Shown here in pieces: positions 36,243-44,427 of a stretch of DNA of 64,000 nt. The stretch comes from Marivita sp. (lineage in GTDB: Bacteria; Pseudomonadota; Alphaproteobacteria; Rhodobacterales; Rhodobacteraceae): NCBI RefSeq assembly GCF_020055675.1, contig NZ_JAIPUS010000013.1, positions 28,479 through 92,478 on the forward strand, written 5' to 3'. The translations under genes were made by a program, and so were the position numbers. Under the pieces are notes generated by a model, which worked only from the letters and a program-made list of their open reading frames with translations, searched no databases and was not told the DNA's origin. The stretch's first letter is position 1. Each line of letters opens with the position of its first letter.

Positions 36243-36701
36243 ATGGCTTTGTTCTCGCTCTCTCTTGCCGGCCTGTTTGGAAGGCCTTTTCGGGCAGGCC
36301 GGCGTCCTCTTCCGGGCAAGCGGCAGGTACCGTCGCGCGACCTGACGCCGCCACCGGGGTGGCCGGATGTCCCGGTTGACGCGCTGGGCCTGTTCCAGCG
36401 TGAAGGACGGATCAATGCGCCGATGGACCACGCGGAGACGCGCGGGTTGCACACGGCGTCTGCGCGATCTTGGCCATGTGCTGCGTCCGCAGGCAGGCCG
36501 CAGCGGGTCGATACAGTCGATGCCGCGCAGGATGTGCTCCTGTCCCGGGTCGATCCCGGCCATGCGCATGTGCCACAGGTCAGCCTGCGCCTGTCGGAAC
36601 ACGAACATGACTGGACGGATGTTCTTCTGGACGGTGCGGTGATCGTGCAGGTGCCGACGGCTGCGTTACGGGCACGAGCCGCGCCCCGGCGATTGATGTG
36701 A
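36243..36701 (+). CDS. Hypothetical protein
   Basis: A 152-codon frame with codon bias like its neighbours. I do not recognise it. The N-terminus MALFSLSLAGLFGRPFRAG is mildly hydrophobic, the middle has no motif I can name, and the C-terminal third (VSLRLSEHEHDWTDVLLDGAVIVQVP) looks foldable. No good ribosome site precedes the ATG, and an opposite-strand frame covers the same bases, so the gene may not be real. It fills the gap between the DUF1643 gene and rpsO. Confidence 0.4.
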   Translation: MALFSLSLAGLFGRPFRAGRRPLPGKRQVPSRDLTPPPGWPDVPVDALGLFQREGRINAPMDHAETRGLHTASARSWPCAASAGRPQRVDTVDAAQDVLLSRVDPGHAHVPQVSLRLSEHEHDWTDVLLDGAVIVQVPTAALRARAAPRRLM

Positions 36702-36774
36702 CGCGGCTTTGACAGGGCCGTGTCTGCGGGTGTGTCAGGGGGCGTCGGGGCTGTCCGGCCCGGTGCAGAAGGGG

Positions 36775-36803
36775 TTTCCAACGTCTCATTTATCCCCTAT
36801 ACG
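36775..36803 (+). promoter_or_regulatory. Candidate rpsO promoter
   Basis: TTTCCA (36775-36780), a 17-base spacer and TATACG (36798-36803) lie about 95 bp before the rpsO start. The resulting leader of roughly 85-90 bases is long enough for the S15 autoregulatory structures known for rpsO genes, but I cannot fold it reliably. Confidence 0.35.
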
Positions 36804-36898
36804 CCCGCATCCGCACCGATTGCGGAGATTCTCCATGGGCCCTGCTGGACGACATCCCGGCTTGTGCCATTCACACAAACCTTCGAAAGGAGACCCCG

Positions 36899-37168
36899 AT
36901 GTCGATCACCGTTGAAGAAAAGAACCGCCTGATCAAGGAATTTGCAACCAAGGACGGCGATACCGGTTCGCCCGAGGTCCAGATTGCCATCCTGACCAGC
37001 CGGATTTCCACCCTGACCGAGCATTTCAAGACGCACAAGAAAGACAACCATTCGCGTCGTGGCTTGCTCAAGCTGGTGGCACTGCGCCGCAAGCTCCTGG
37101 ATTACACCAGGAAAAAGGACGAAGCGCGCTACAAGGACCTGATCAAACGCCTGGGTATCCGCCGCTGA
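36899..37168 (+). CDS. rpsO: 30S ribosomal protein S15
   Basis: An 89-residue four-helix primary 16S rRNA-binding protein of the small subunit. The family sequence is evident: [22 protein letters not shown] (about residues 14-35), [28 protein letters not shown], and KRLGIRR at the end. Strong AAAGGAG site seven bases before the ATG. It is followed by an intrinsic terminator and then pnp; rpsO-pnp order is widely conserved, and S15 usually represses its own translation. Confidence 0.98.
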   Translation: MSITVEEKNRLIKEFATKDGDTGSPEVQIAILTSRISTLTEHFKTHKKDNHSRRGLLKLVALRRKLLDYTRKKDEARYKDLIKRLGIRR

Positions 37169-37196
37169 CGCAAGCGATACGCTATGGTTTCCGGAG

Positions 37197-37225
37197 CGCC
37201 CGAGCCGTTGGTTCGGGCGTTTTTC
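37197..37225 (+). terminator. Rho-independent terminator after rpsO
   Basis: Stem CGCCCGA (37197-37203) and TCGGGCG (37213-37219) with a nine-base loop, followed by a TTTTTCTTT run. It begins 29 bp after the rpsO stop. Confidence 0.85.
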
Positions 37226-37237
37226 TTTGCGGACGGA

Positions 37238-37384
37238 TCAGCGGATCGTCAGGATCTTGATCAGCGGTTTCCTGATCTTGGCAGCCTTGGGCACCGTCGC
37301 GGTTTTGGCGGGGTGGCCCCTCAAATCCCCCGGTGGGCTTAAGATGCTTTGCAAATCTGGCCGAATGATGTATCCGCGCGTCAT
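37238..37384 (-). CDS. Candidate 48-residue basic small protein
   Basis: A minus-strand ATG frame beginning MTRGYIIRPDLQ and ending KIRKPLIKILTIR; basic and proline-containing. It sits in the 333-bp gap between rpsO and pnp and faces rpsO. The codons used are mostly GC-ending, but there is no clear ribosome site. I do not recognise it, and it could be chance. Apart from it, the gap holds the rpsO terminator and the pnp leader. Confidence 0.25.
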   Translation of the reverse strand: MTRGYIIRPDLQSILSPPGDLRGHPAKTATVPKAAKIRKPLIKILTIR

Positions 37385-37431
37385 CTGAGACGTGACGCTT
37401 TGACCCCGGCGCATGACAGGATGAAGGGGTC

Positions 37432-37449
37432 GGCGGCAATGGGGCCGCC
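37432..37449 (+). promoter_or_regulatory. Hairpin in the pnp leader
   Basis: GGCGGC (37432-37437) and GCCGCC (37444-37449) enclose AATGGG. A second short GC-rich stem lies further on, in CCCGGAGGGCCGGG. Stems in pnp leaders are usually RNase III targets that let PNPase control its own mRNA; that role is by analogy only. Confidence 0.35.
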
Positions 37450-37501
37450 ATGAAAACGGGAGACCCGGAGGGCCGGGAGTGCTCCCTTACAGGATACGAT
37501 G

Positions 37502-39643
37502 ATGTTCAATACGACGACGAAAACGATGCAGTGGGGCGAAGAAACGCTCACACTGGAAACGGGCAAGGTTGCCCGTCAGGCTGATGGCAGCGTGATCGCC
37601 ACACTTGGCGAAACGAGCGTGATGGCGAATGTGACCTTTGCCAAACAGCCCAAGCCCGGTCAGGATTTCTTTCCGCTGACCGTGCATTACCAGGAAAAAT
37701 ACTATGCCGCCGGTAAAGTGCCCGGTGGCTTTTTCAAGCGCGAGGCACGTCCGACCGAGAAAGAGACGCTGACCGCCCGTTTGATCGACCGCCCGCTGCG
37801 GCCGCTTTTCGTGCCGGGTTTCAAGAACGAAGTGCTGGTGATGTGCACCGTGCTGTCACACGACCTGGTCAATGATCCGGACATCGTCGCGATGATCGCG
37901 GCGTCGGCGGCGCTGACGATTTCGGGGGCTCCGTTCATGGGTCCGATCGCGGGCTGCCGGGTCGGCTATTCGGACGGCGACTACATCCTCAACCCCGAAG
38001 TCGAGGACATGAACCAGCTGCGCAACAATCCCGAGCAGCGGCTCGACCTGGTTGTCGCGGGCACCAAGGACGCCGTCATGATGGTGGAATCGGAGGCTTA
38101 CGAGCTGTCCGAGGAAGAGATGCTGGGCGCGGTGACCTTCGCGCATGAGCAGATCCAGCCGGTTGTCGACCTGATCATCGATCTGGCCGAAGCGGCGGCG
38201 AAAGAGCCGTTCGATTTTCAGCCGCCGGATTATTCCGAGCTTTATGATGCGGTGAAAGCCGCAGGCGAGGACAAGGTCCGCGCCGCCTACGCGATCACCG
38301 ACAAGCAGGACCGCACCGGTGCGGTGGCGCAAGCGAAGGAAGATATCGTCGCGGCGCTGACCGAGGACCAGCAGGAAGATCCGAACCTTGGATCGGCCTT
38401 GAAAAAGCTGGAAGCCGCGGTTCTGCGCGGCGACGTCGTCAAGTCCGGCAAGCGGATCGACGGCCGTGCGCTGGACGAGGTGCGTGACATCGTCTGTGAA
38501 ACCGGGTTCCTGCCGCGCACGCATGGGTCGGCGCTTTTCACCCGTGGTGAAACGCAGGGTCTTGTCGTGACAACGCTTGGCACGGGCGACGATGAACAAA
38601 TTATCGACGCGCTGCATGGCAATTATCGGTCGAACTTCCTTCTGCACTACAACTTCCCGCCCTATTCGGTCGGTGAAGCGGGTCGCGTCGGTCCTCCGGG
38701 ACGTCGCGAGATCGGTCACGGCAAGCTGGCGTGGCGCGCGCTTCAGGCGGTTTTGCCGGCGCCGACGGACTTCCCTTATACCGTGCGCGTGGTGTCCGAG
38801 ATCACCGAATCGAACGGGTCCTCCTCGATGGCGTCTGTCTGCGGCGGGTCCTTGTCGATGATGGACGCGGGCGTGCCGCTCAAATCCGCGGTGGCCGGTG
38901 TGGCGATGGGCCTGATCCTCGAAGAGGATGGATCCTACGCGGTGCTGACCGACATCCTGGGGGACGAAGACCACCTTGGCGACATGGACTTCAAGGTTGC
39001 CGGTACCGAGAACGGGATCACGTCGTTGCAGATGGACATCAAGATCGCGGGCATCACACCCGAGATCATGAAGAAAGCCCTCGCGCAGGCGAAAGACGGG
39101 CGGATGCACATCCTCGGCGAGATGAACAAGGCGCTGACCGGCGCTGCGGACTTCTCTGTTCATGCGCCACGCATCGAGACGATGCAGGTTCCGACCGACA
39201 AGATCCGCGAAGTGATCGGGTCGGGCGGCAAGGTCATCCGCGAGATCGTGGAAACCTCGGGTGCGAAGGTCGATATCAACGACGAAGGCATCATCAAGAT
39301 CGCCAGCCCGAATGGCGAAGCCATTCAGAAGGCCTATGACATGATCTATTCGATCGTGGCAGAGCCCGAAGAAGGCCAGGTCTACAAGGGCAAGGTTGTC
39401 AAGATCGTCGATTTCGGCGCTTTCGTGAACTTCTTTGGCAAACGCGATGGTCTGGTGCATGTGTCCCAGATCGAAAATCGCCGCCTGAACCATCCGTCGG
39501 ATGTGCTCAAGGAAGGTCAGGAGGTCTATGTGAAGCTTCTGGGCTTTGACGACCGCGGCAAGGTGCGCCTTGCGATGAAGATGGTCGACCAGGAGACCGG
39601 CGAAGAGACGGCGCCTGAGAAAAAGGCCGAAGACGCGGACTGA
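37502..39643 (+). CDS. pnp: Polyribonucleotide nucleotidyltransferase (PNPase)
   Basis: A 713-residue 3'-5' phosphorolytic exoribonuclease of RNA decay and quality control. Domains in order: RNase PH 1 (about 1-220, [24 protein letters not shown]), helical linker, RNase PH 2 (about 310-540, [14 protein letters not shown] and [17 protein letters not shown] with active-site Asp residues), KH ([22 protein letters not shown]) and S1 ([18 protein letters not shown]). ATG 37502 suits the AGGA site better than ATG 37499. The acidic lysine-rich tail ends EKKAEDAD. An intrinsic terminator follows. Confidence 0.97.
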   Translation: MFNTTTKTMQWGEETLTLETGKVARQADGSVIATLGETSVMANVTFAKQPKPGQDFFPLTVHYQEKYYAAGKVPGGFFKREARPTEKETLTARLIDRPLRPLFVPGFKNEVLVMCTVLSHDLVNDPDIVAMIAASAALTISGAPFMGPIAGCRVGYSDGDYILNPEVEDMNQLRNNPEQRLDLVVAGTKDAVMMVESEAYELSEEEMLGAVTFAHEQIQPVVDLIIDLAEAAAKEPFDFQPPDYSELYDAVKAAGEDKVRAAYAITDKQDRTGAVAQAKEDIVAALTEDQQEDPNLGSALKKLEAAVLRGDVVKSGKRIDGRALDEVRDIVCETGFLPRTHGSALFTRGETQGLVVTTLGTGDDEQIIDALHGNYRSNFLLHYNFPPYSVGEAGRVGPPGRREIGHGKLAWRALQAVLPAPTDFPYTVRVVSEITESNGSSSMASVCGGSLSMMDAGVPLKSAVAGVAMGLILEEDGSYAVLTDILGDEDHLGDMDFKVAGTENGITSLQMDIKIAGITPEIMKKALAQAKDGRMHILGEMNKALTGAADFSVHAPRIETMQVPTDKIREVIGSGGKVIREIVETSGAKVDINDEGIIKIASPNGEAIQKAYDMIYSIVAEPEEGQVYKGKVVKIVDFGAFVNFFGKRDGLVHVSQIENRRLNHPSDVLKEGQEVYVKLLGFDDRGKVRLAMKMVDQETGEETAPEKKAEDAD

Positions 39644-39664
39644 AGGTCTGCGCCTTGACGGTGG

Positions 39665-39692
39665 AAAGGCGCGCCTTCGGGGGCGCCTTTTT
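39665..39692 (+). terminator. Rho-independent terminator after pnp
   Basis: Perfect eight-base stem AAAGGCGC (39665-39672) and GCGCCTTT (39683-39690), ten-base loop, and a T-run that overlaps the second arm. It lies 22 bp after the pnp stop. Confidence 0.85.
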
Positions 39693-39736
39693 CGTTCGTG
39701 GTGGACTCGATGACCCCAGCCCCTACCTTTCGTGGT

Positions 39737-40276
39737 ATGAGACTGATGGCAGTGATCGCAGGAGTTATGATGGCGGGGCAGGCAATGGCCGGACCGGTGT
39801 TCGAAGAGTTTGCAGGCAATGCAGGCGCGCGGTGGGCTTTCGTTGCCGACCGGGTGATGGGCGGCCTGTCGTCGGGCGAGGCACAGATCATCGGGTCGGG
39901 GCCGGAGGCTGTGCTGCGGCTCACCGGGACCGTGAGCACCGACAACAATGGCGGCTTCATCCAGGCCCGGCGCAGGTTTTCCGATCCCTGGCCCGACGCG
40001 ACGGAGGGGCTGGACCTGCGTGTCCGGGGGAATGGTGCGACATACCACGTCTTTCTGAAAACGCCGGACCTGTCGCGCGTCTGGTATTCCTACCGGGCGA
40101 CATTCGTGGCCCCCTCGGACTGGCAGGAGATTCGATTGCCCCTGGCCGATTTCGAGCCGTCCCATGACGCGATGCCACAGAGCTTCGCCGCCTCCGACGT
40201 GCGTAGCATCGCCATCGTCGCCTATGGTGCGGATTTTGAAGCGGATGTCTCGATCGACCGGATTGGACTCTATTGA
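39737..40276 (+). CDS. CIA30 family protein (complex I intermediate-associated 30-like)
   Basis: A 179-residue protein with a signal peptide (MRLMAVIAGVMMAGQAMA) and a CIA30 jelly-roll domain: WAFVADRVMGGLSSGEAQI, STDNNGGFIQARRRF, LDLRVRGNGATYHVFLKT and VSIDRIGLY at the end. Mitochondrial CIA30 (NDUFAF1) helps complex I assembly; bacterial members are less understood, and the signal peptide places this one outside the cytoplasm. The start may instead be ATG 39710, which has a GGTGG in front. Convergent with the response regulator gene. Confidence 0.8.
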   Translation: MRLMAVIAGVMMAGQAMAGPVFEEFAGNAGARWAFVADRVMGGLSSGEAQIIGSGPEAVLRLTGTVSTDNNGGFIQARRRFSDPWPDATEGLDLRVRGNGATYHVFLKTPDLSRVWYSYRATFVAPSDWQEIRLPLADFEPSHDAMPQSFAASDVRSIAIVAYGADFEADVSIDRIGLY

Positions 40277-40302
40277 CCAATCCGGGGCGTCCCCCGGCGG
40301 AC

Positions 40303-40331
40303 AAAAAAAGACCCCGGAGCAAAGTCCGGGG
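40303..40331 (-). terminator. Rho-independent terminator, minus strand
   Basis: On the minus strand, CCCCGGA (from 40331) pairs with TCCGGGG (to 40312), loop of six bases, then TC and seven T (40309-40303). It lies 120 bp past the response regulator stop, far for a simple 3' end, which supports its use by the small RNA. Confidence 0.85.
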
Positions 40332-40387
40332 CCAGGTCCAACAGGGAGGTGCATATGATAACCCGCATATGCGACGGGAACTTGTTG
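40303..40387 (-). ncRNA. Candidate small RNA under FNR control
   Basis: In the convergent gap between the CIA30 gene and the response regulator gene the minus strand has, in order: a perfect FNR box (40422-40435), a TATTTT -10-like element (40394-40399) at class II distance, a stem CCCG-CGGG (40378-40375 with 40365-40362), an unpaired ACCUCCC (40350-40344) resembling anti-Shine-Dalgarno seed motifs of small RNAs, and an intrinsic terminator. The predicted transcript is about 85 nucleotides. The same terminator could also simply end the response regulator mRNA, so the RNA is a hypothesis built on promoter-like and terminator signals. Confidence 0.5.
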
Positions 40388-40421
40388 AATTCAAAAATAA
40401 ATATTCGCGTCAAATACCTCA

Positions 40422-40435
40422 TTGATCTGGATCAA
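40422..40435 (-). promoter_or_regulatory. Perfect FNR/FnrL box in a convergent gap
   Basis: TTGAT-CTGG-ATCAA (plus strand; its complement reads TTGAT-CCAG-ATCAA) matches the FNR consensus TTGAT-N4-ATCAA exactly. No annotated gene starts on either side within this gap, so the box would serve an unannotated transcript or be a chance match. Confidence 0.6.
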
Positions 40436-40450
40436 CACAAGACCAACCCT

Positions 40451-41137
40451 TTACGAGGCAAGCCTGTATCCACCGGACTCTGTTACCAGTAAACGCGCGT
40501 TGGAGGGATCGGGTTCAATTTTTTGTCTCAGGCGGTAGATATGCGTTTCGAGCGTGTGGGTCGTGACGCCGGCATTGTAGCCCCAGACCTCGTGCAGCAG
40601 CGTGTCGCGCGGCACCACGCCTTCGGTGGAGCGGTAGAGGAATTTGAGGATGTTCGTCTCTTTCTCGGTCAGGCGAATTTTCTTGTCGTCCTCTGTCACC
40701 AGGAGCTTCATAGACGGTTTGAACGTATAGGGTCCGAGGGTGAAAACCGCGTCTTCCGATTGTTCGTGCTGGCGCAATTGCGCGCGGATGCGGGCCAGAA
40801 GCACCGGGAACTTGAAAGGCTTGGTGACATAATCATTGGCGCCGGCGTCGAGACCAAGGATCGTATCGGAATCGGAATCATGCCCGGTCAGCATCAGCAC
40901 CGGGGCCTTGACCCCTTGCTTGCGCATCAGGCGGCACAGCTCGCGGCCATCGGTATCGGGCAGGCCGACATCGAGGATGATGAGATCGTAAAGCTCTTCC
41001 TTGATGCGGCTCATCGCGGCGGCGCCGGTCTCTGCTTCGAAGACTTCGAAGTCCTCGGTCATCACCATCTGCTCGGCCAGGGCTTCGCGCAGGTCATCAT
41101 CGTCGTCGACCAGAAGGATGTTCTTGAGCTGGGCCAT
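40451..41137 (-). CDS. OmpR/PhoB family response regulator
   Basis: A 228-residue two-domain DNA-binding regulator. The receiver has NILLVDDDDDLREAL, phospho-acceptor Asp56 (LIILDVGLPDTDG), Thr in LMLTGHD and Lys106 in YVTKPFKF. The winged-helix effector has LTEKETNILKFLYRSTEGVVPRDTLLHEVWGYN and THTLETHIYRLRQKIEPDP. No histidine kinase is adjacent, so it is an orphan here. The sequence resembles the CenR envelope regulator of alphaproteobacteria, but I cannot confirm that. ATG 41137 follows a GGAGACACGAA site; divergent from ribA. Confidence 0.88.
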   Translation of the reverse strand: MAQLKNILLVDDDDDLREALAEQMVMTEDFEVFEAETGAAAMSRIKEELYDLIILDVGLPDTDGRELCRLMRKQGVKAPVLMLTGHDSDSDTILGLDAGANDYVTKPFKFPVLLARIRAQLRQHEQSEDAVFTLGPYTFKPSMKLLVTEDDKKIRLTEKETNILKFLYRSTEGVVPRDTLLHEVWGYNAGVTTHTLETHIYRLRQKIEPDPSNARLLVTESGGYRLAS

Positions 41138-41304
41138 GTTCGTGTCTCCGTTCGTTTCATAACACATGGTCGGGGCGTTGCGCCGGAGCAAGAATTGCTG
41201 CAAGTGTTTCACGGCCTCGTGTCTGTTGGAGGCGAATGTTACATGAATCAGGGTCTTTTGTTGCAGAGTGTCCCTGACTTACTCCTGTGGGAGACGACAC
41301 CTCA

Positions 41305-42390
41305 ATGAGCCTTGCGCCTGACATCACCGACCTCCTGGCGCGCGCGCGGGCCGATTTGCGCATGGGTGTGCCGATTGTCCTGGGGCGGCGCGACGGGATT
41401 CTGGTGCTGGCTGCGGAAACGCTGTCGTCGGCCCGGTTGGACGACGTGATCGCGTTGCCGGGGGCGGCGGACCTTGTTCTGACGGGACGGCGGGCGGAAA
41501 CGCTCAAGGCGCGGGCCTATGATGGCGATGTGGCCCGCGTGGCCCTTCCCGAGGATGCCACGCTGCGCTGGGTGCAGGCGCTGGCCGATCCGGCGGATGA
41601 TCTGGCGCACCCGATGAAAGGGCCCTTGGTCACCCGGCGCGCCGGCGATGCCAGCCTTCATCGTCTGGCCGTGACCCTTGCGAAATCGGCGCGGTTGCTG
41701 CCCGCGGTTGTCGTGATCCCCCTGGAGGACGCGGCCCGCTTTGCCGGGATGCACGGGTTGACCTGCCTGGACCCAGAGGAAGCGGCGCCGAGGATCGGTG
41801 CATCCGTGGTGTTCGACGGCGTGATCTCGGCGCGTGTCCCGCTTCGCGCGGCGGAAAATGCGCGGCTGCACGTGTTCCGGCCCGAGGATGGATCGGAAGA
41901 GCATTACGCGATCGAGATCGGCCGCCCCGACCGCGGGGCGCCGGTTCTGGCGCGGCTGCATTCGGCCTGTTTCACCGGTGATCTGCTGGGCAGCCTGAAA
42001 TGCGATTGCGGGCCGCAGCTCAACGCGGCGTTGGACCGGATGGGCGCCGAGGGCGCGGGTGTCCTGCTCTACCTCAACCAGGAGGGGCGCGGGATCGGGC
42101 TTGCCAACAAGATGCGGGCCTATGCGTTGCAGGATCAGGGCTTCGACACGGTGGAGGCCAATCACCGGCTTGGTTTCGAAGACGACGAACGGGATTTCCG
42201 GATCGGGTCCGAGCTGTTGCGGCGGCTTGGATTCTCGGCGGTCCGGTTGATGACAAACAATCCAGCCAAGATCGACATGATGACCCGCAACGGCATCGAG
42301 GTGGCCGAACGCGTGCCGCTTCACGTGGGCGAGACGCCGCATAACACCGCGTATCTTGCCACCAAGCGGGCAAAATCCGGGCATATCTAG
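41305..42390 (+). CDS. ribA: GTP cyclohydrolase II with N-terminal extension
   Basis: A 361-residue enzyme for the first step of riboflavin synthesis (GTP to a diaminopyrimidine phosphate plus formate and PPi). The catalytic C-terminal half has the zinc site C222-x10-C233-x-C235 (HSACFTGDLLGSLKCDC), LYLNQEGRGIGLANKMRAY and RLMTNNPAKIDMM. The N-terminal about 170 residues resemble a degenerate RibB-like domain, with no recognisable DHBP-synthase acidic motif, so the second activity is doubtful. ATG 41305 follows GGGAG. A hairpin (42424-42453) separates it from the next gene. Confidence 0.9.
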   Translation: MSLAPDITDLLARARADLRMGVPIVLGRRDGILVLAAETLSSARLDDVIALPGAADLVLTGRRAETLKARAYDGDVARVALPEDATLRWVQALADPADDLAHPMKGPLVTRRAGDASLHRLAVTLAKSARLLPAVVVIPLEDAARFAGMHGLTCLDPEEAAPRIGASVVFDGVISARVPLRAAENARLHVFRPEDGSEEHYAIEIGRPDRGAPVLARLHSACFTGDLLGSLKCDCGPQLNAALDRMGAEGAGVLLYLNQEGRGIGLANKMRAYALQDQGFDTVEANHRLGFEDDERDFRIGSELLRRLGFSAVRLMTNNPAKIDMMTRNGIEVAERVPLHVGETPHNTAYLATKRAKSGHI

Positions 42391-42423
42391 CGATGCCGCG
42401 GGCCTGGACATATCATCGCCATG

Positions 42424-42453
42424 CGCGCCGGCACGGTCGGGTGGGCCGGCGCG
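42424..42453 (+). terminator. Strong hairpin between ribA and the L,D-transpeptidase gene
   Basis: Perfect nine-base arms CGCGCCGGC (42424-42432) and GCCGGCGCG (42445-42453) with a 12-base loop. There is no U-tract (ATCTGGTTGG follows), so it is a factor-dependent end or an mRNA-protecting stem rather than a classical terminator. Confidence 0.4.
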
Positions 42454-42490
42454 ATCTGGTTGGTCCGGTGGACGTACAGGGGCAAACAAG

Positions 42491-42997
42491 ATGACGCGAC
42501 ACGACATGGTTCTGACCCGGCAAGGCGTGCGCTTCATGGGACGGCTGTGGCCCTGCACGATCGGGCGCGGCGGTGTCACCGCTGACAAGCGTGAAGGGGA
42601 TGGCGCGACGCCTGTCGGGGTGCACCGGATCGTCGGGCTGCTTTATCGGCCGGACCGGATGGCGCGGCCGACCGATTGGGCGCTGCCGATCCGGCCGGGC
42701 GATCTCTGGTCCGATGATCCGGCGCATGAGGATTACAACCTGATGGTACGGGCGCCCTACCCGCACAGCCACGAGGCCTTGCGACGCGCCGACCCGCTCT
42801 ATGATCTGGTGCTGCTGACGGATTGGAACTGGCCGTCTGCCACGGCAGGACGCGGATCGGCGATTTTCCTGCATCGCTGGCGCAGGCGCGGGGTTCCCAC
42901 GGCGGGCTGTGTCGCCTTTCGGCCCGATCACCTCGGGCGGATTGCCCGGATGATACGGTACCAGACGCGTTTGATTGTCCCGGCCTCTTTGGTTTGA
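42491..42997 (+). CDS. L,D-transpeptidase (YkuD) family protein
   Basis: A 168-residue protein with the YkuD catalytic motif: His128 in GSAIFLHRWRRRG and Cys140 in PTAGCVAF. Family members crosslink peptidoglycan peptides or attach lipoproteins. It lacks a visible signal peptide, as in the short YkuD proteins of this type, so export is unclear. It has the insert LWSDDPAHEDYNLMVRAPYPHSHE typical of the DUF-type YkuD group. Lies between ribA and the UDG-family gene on the same strand. Confidence 0.82.
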   Translation: MTRHDMVLTRQGVRFMGRLWPCTIGRGGVTADKREGDGATPVGVHRIVGLLYRPDRMARPTDWALPIRPGDLWSDDPAHEDYNLMVRAPYPHSHEALRRADPLYDLVLLTDWNWPSATAGRGSAIFLHRWRRRGVPTAGCVAFRPDHLGRIARMIRYQTRLIVPASLV

Positions 42998-43021
42998 GAC
43001 CACAGGGCCTATCTCTCCGGC

Positions 43022-43603
43022 ATGAGCATTCAGGACCGTCTTTCGACGTGCACGATCTGTGCCGAGCGTTTTGCCGCGACCGCCACGCAGCACCGGCCCA
43101 AGCCGGTCGTGTGGTTCCGCGCCGGTGCGCGTCTGCTGATCTGTAGCCAGGCCCCCGGGTTGCGCGCGCATTCCAGCGGGCTGCCGTTCGACGATCCATC
43201 GGGCGATCGCCTGCGTGCCTGGCTGGGGCTGGACCGGGCGGCGTTCTACGATCAGAGCCGCGTCGCGATCGTGCCGATGGGCTTTTGTTTTCCCGGCTAT
43301 GATGCCGCCGGGTCCGACTTGCCGCCGCCCGCGATTTGCCGTCAGACGTGGCATGACGCGGTGTTGAGGCATGTCGGTGCGGTGCCGCTCAAGCTGGTGA
43401 TCGGTGGCTATGCGCAAAAGTACCATCTGGGTACGACATCCGGTGTGACCGAGACGGTGCGCCGTTGGCGCGACCATTGGCCGGGTGTTCTGCCCTTGCC
43501 GCATCCAAGCTGGCGCAATACCGGTTGGTTGAAGAAGAACCCGTGGTTCGAGGCCGAGGTGCTGTCCGTGCTGCGCGCGCGGGTCAAGGAGGTGATGGCA
43601 TGA
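43022..43603 (+). CDS. Uracil-DNA glycosylase family protein
   Basis: A 193-residue UDG-superfamily protein. It begins with a Cys-containing stretch (CTICAERF), then LLICSQAPGLRAHSSGLPFDDPSGDRLRAWLGL (about residues 40-72; GlxPG-like motif 1 as SQAPG) and ends with LPLPHPSWRNTGWLKKNPWF (motif 2 HPS). The layout fits the group related to families 4 and 5, but only one N-terminal cysteine pair is present, so an Fe-S cluster is unlikely. Whether it excises uracil is unproved. Its stop overlaps the SseB start (ATGA). Confidence 0.82.
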   Translation: MSIQDRLSTCTICAERFAATATQHRPKPVVWFRAGARLLICSQAPGLRAHSSGLPFDDPSGDRLRAWLGLDRAAFYDQSRVAIVPMGFCFPGYDAAGSDLPPPAICRQTWHDAVLRHVGAVPLKLVIGGYAQKYHLGTTSGVTETVRRWRDHWPGVLPLPHPSWRNTGWLKKNPWFEAEVLSVLRARVKEVMA

Positions 43604-44391
43604 CTTTGGAAACCCCGCTGGACCACGCCCATGCGGCGATGCAGGCAGATGCGCAGGCGGATGCGCCGCGGCTACGCTTTTATGACCGTCTCGCGGAGGC
43701 GGAGCTTTTCGTGTTGCTCGCACGCGAGGCCGAGGGCGATCAGGCCGAGCCGGAATTGTTCGACGTCGGCGACGCGCGCTTCGTGCTGGCCTTTGACACC
43801 GAGGACCGGCTGAGCGGGTTTGCCGGGCGCGCGGTGCCCTATGTCGCGGTGTCGGGGCGGACAATCGTGGGCATGCTGGCCGGGCAGGGCATTGGCATTG
43901 CCCTGAACCCCGAGGTCGCCCCCTCCGCGATCCTGCTTCCCTCCGATGCGGTGGATTGGCTGGCCGAAACGGTTGCGCAGGGGCCAAGTGAGGCCGAGGC
44001 GCGGCCCGAGGAATTCCGGGCTCCGGGGGCTTTGCCGGACGCGGTGCTCGAGGCGGTCGATGCCAAGCTGCGAACGGCCGTGGGTTTGGCGCGATGCGGC
44101 TACCTGGCCGAAGTGCTTTATGACACGGGCGTGCGCGGCCACCTGATCGGGTTCACAGGCACCGTTCCGGGGGCGGAAGACGCGCTTGCGCGGGCGATCC
44201 AGGAGGCGTTGGTGTTTTCCGGTCTGGAGGCAGCCGCACTCGACGTGGTGTTCCTGCGCGACAGCGATCCGGTGACGGCGCAGCTTGCCCGCGTCGCCTT
44301 GCGGTTCGACCTGCCGGAACCGGATGCGCCCGCGCGGGTCGAGCGGATGGCGCCCGGCAGCGACCCCGAGAAACCGCCGATCCTGCGCTGA
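43600..44391 (+). CDS. SseB family protein
   Basis: A 263-residue protein with the SseB N-terminal domain: AMQADAQADAPRLRFYDRLAEAELFVLLAREAEGD, FVLAFDTEDRLSGFAGRAVPYVAVSGRTIVGML and IALNPEVAPSAILLPSDAVDWL. The C-terminal half is less conserved (VLYDTGVRGHLIGFTGTVPGAEDALARAI). The function of the family is not established. A very strong AAGGAGG site lies inside the end of the upstream gene, and the four-base overlap suggests coupling. It converges on the P1 peptidase gene. Confidence 0.82.
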   Translation: MTLETPLDHAHAAMQADAQADAPRLRFYDRLAEAELFVLLAREAEGDQAEPELFDVGDARFVLAFDTEDRLSGFAGRAVPYVAVSGRTIVGMLAGQGIGIALNPEVAPSAILLPSDAVDWLAETVAQGPSEAEARPEEFRAPGALPDAVLEAVDAKLRTAVGLARCGYLAEVLYDTGVRGHLIGFTGTVPGAEDALARAIQEALVFSGLEAAALDVVFLRDSDPVTAQLARVALRFDLPEPDAPARVERMAPGSDPEKPPILR

Positions 44392-44427
44392 GCAAGCACC
44401 GGTGACGGCCGCTGCAAAACCGATCGC

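Noticed and set aside
37856..40354. 832-codon minus-strand frame opposite pnp
   Set aside because: PNPase domains are complete on the plus strand; the antisense translation is rich in Arg and His with no recognisable fold.
40355..40492. 45-codon plus-strand frame with an AGGGAGG site before its ATG
   Set aside because: It uses rare AT-rich codons and runs into the 3' end of the response regulator. The AGGGAGG is simply the complement of the CCUCCC seed of the proposed small RNA, which explains it better.
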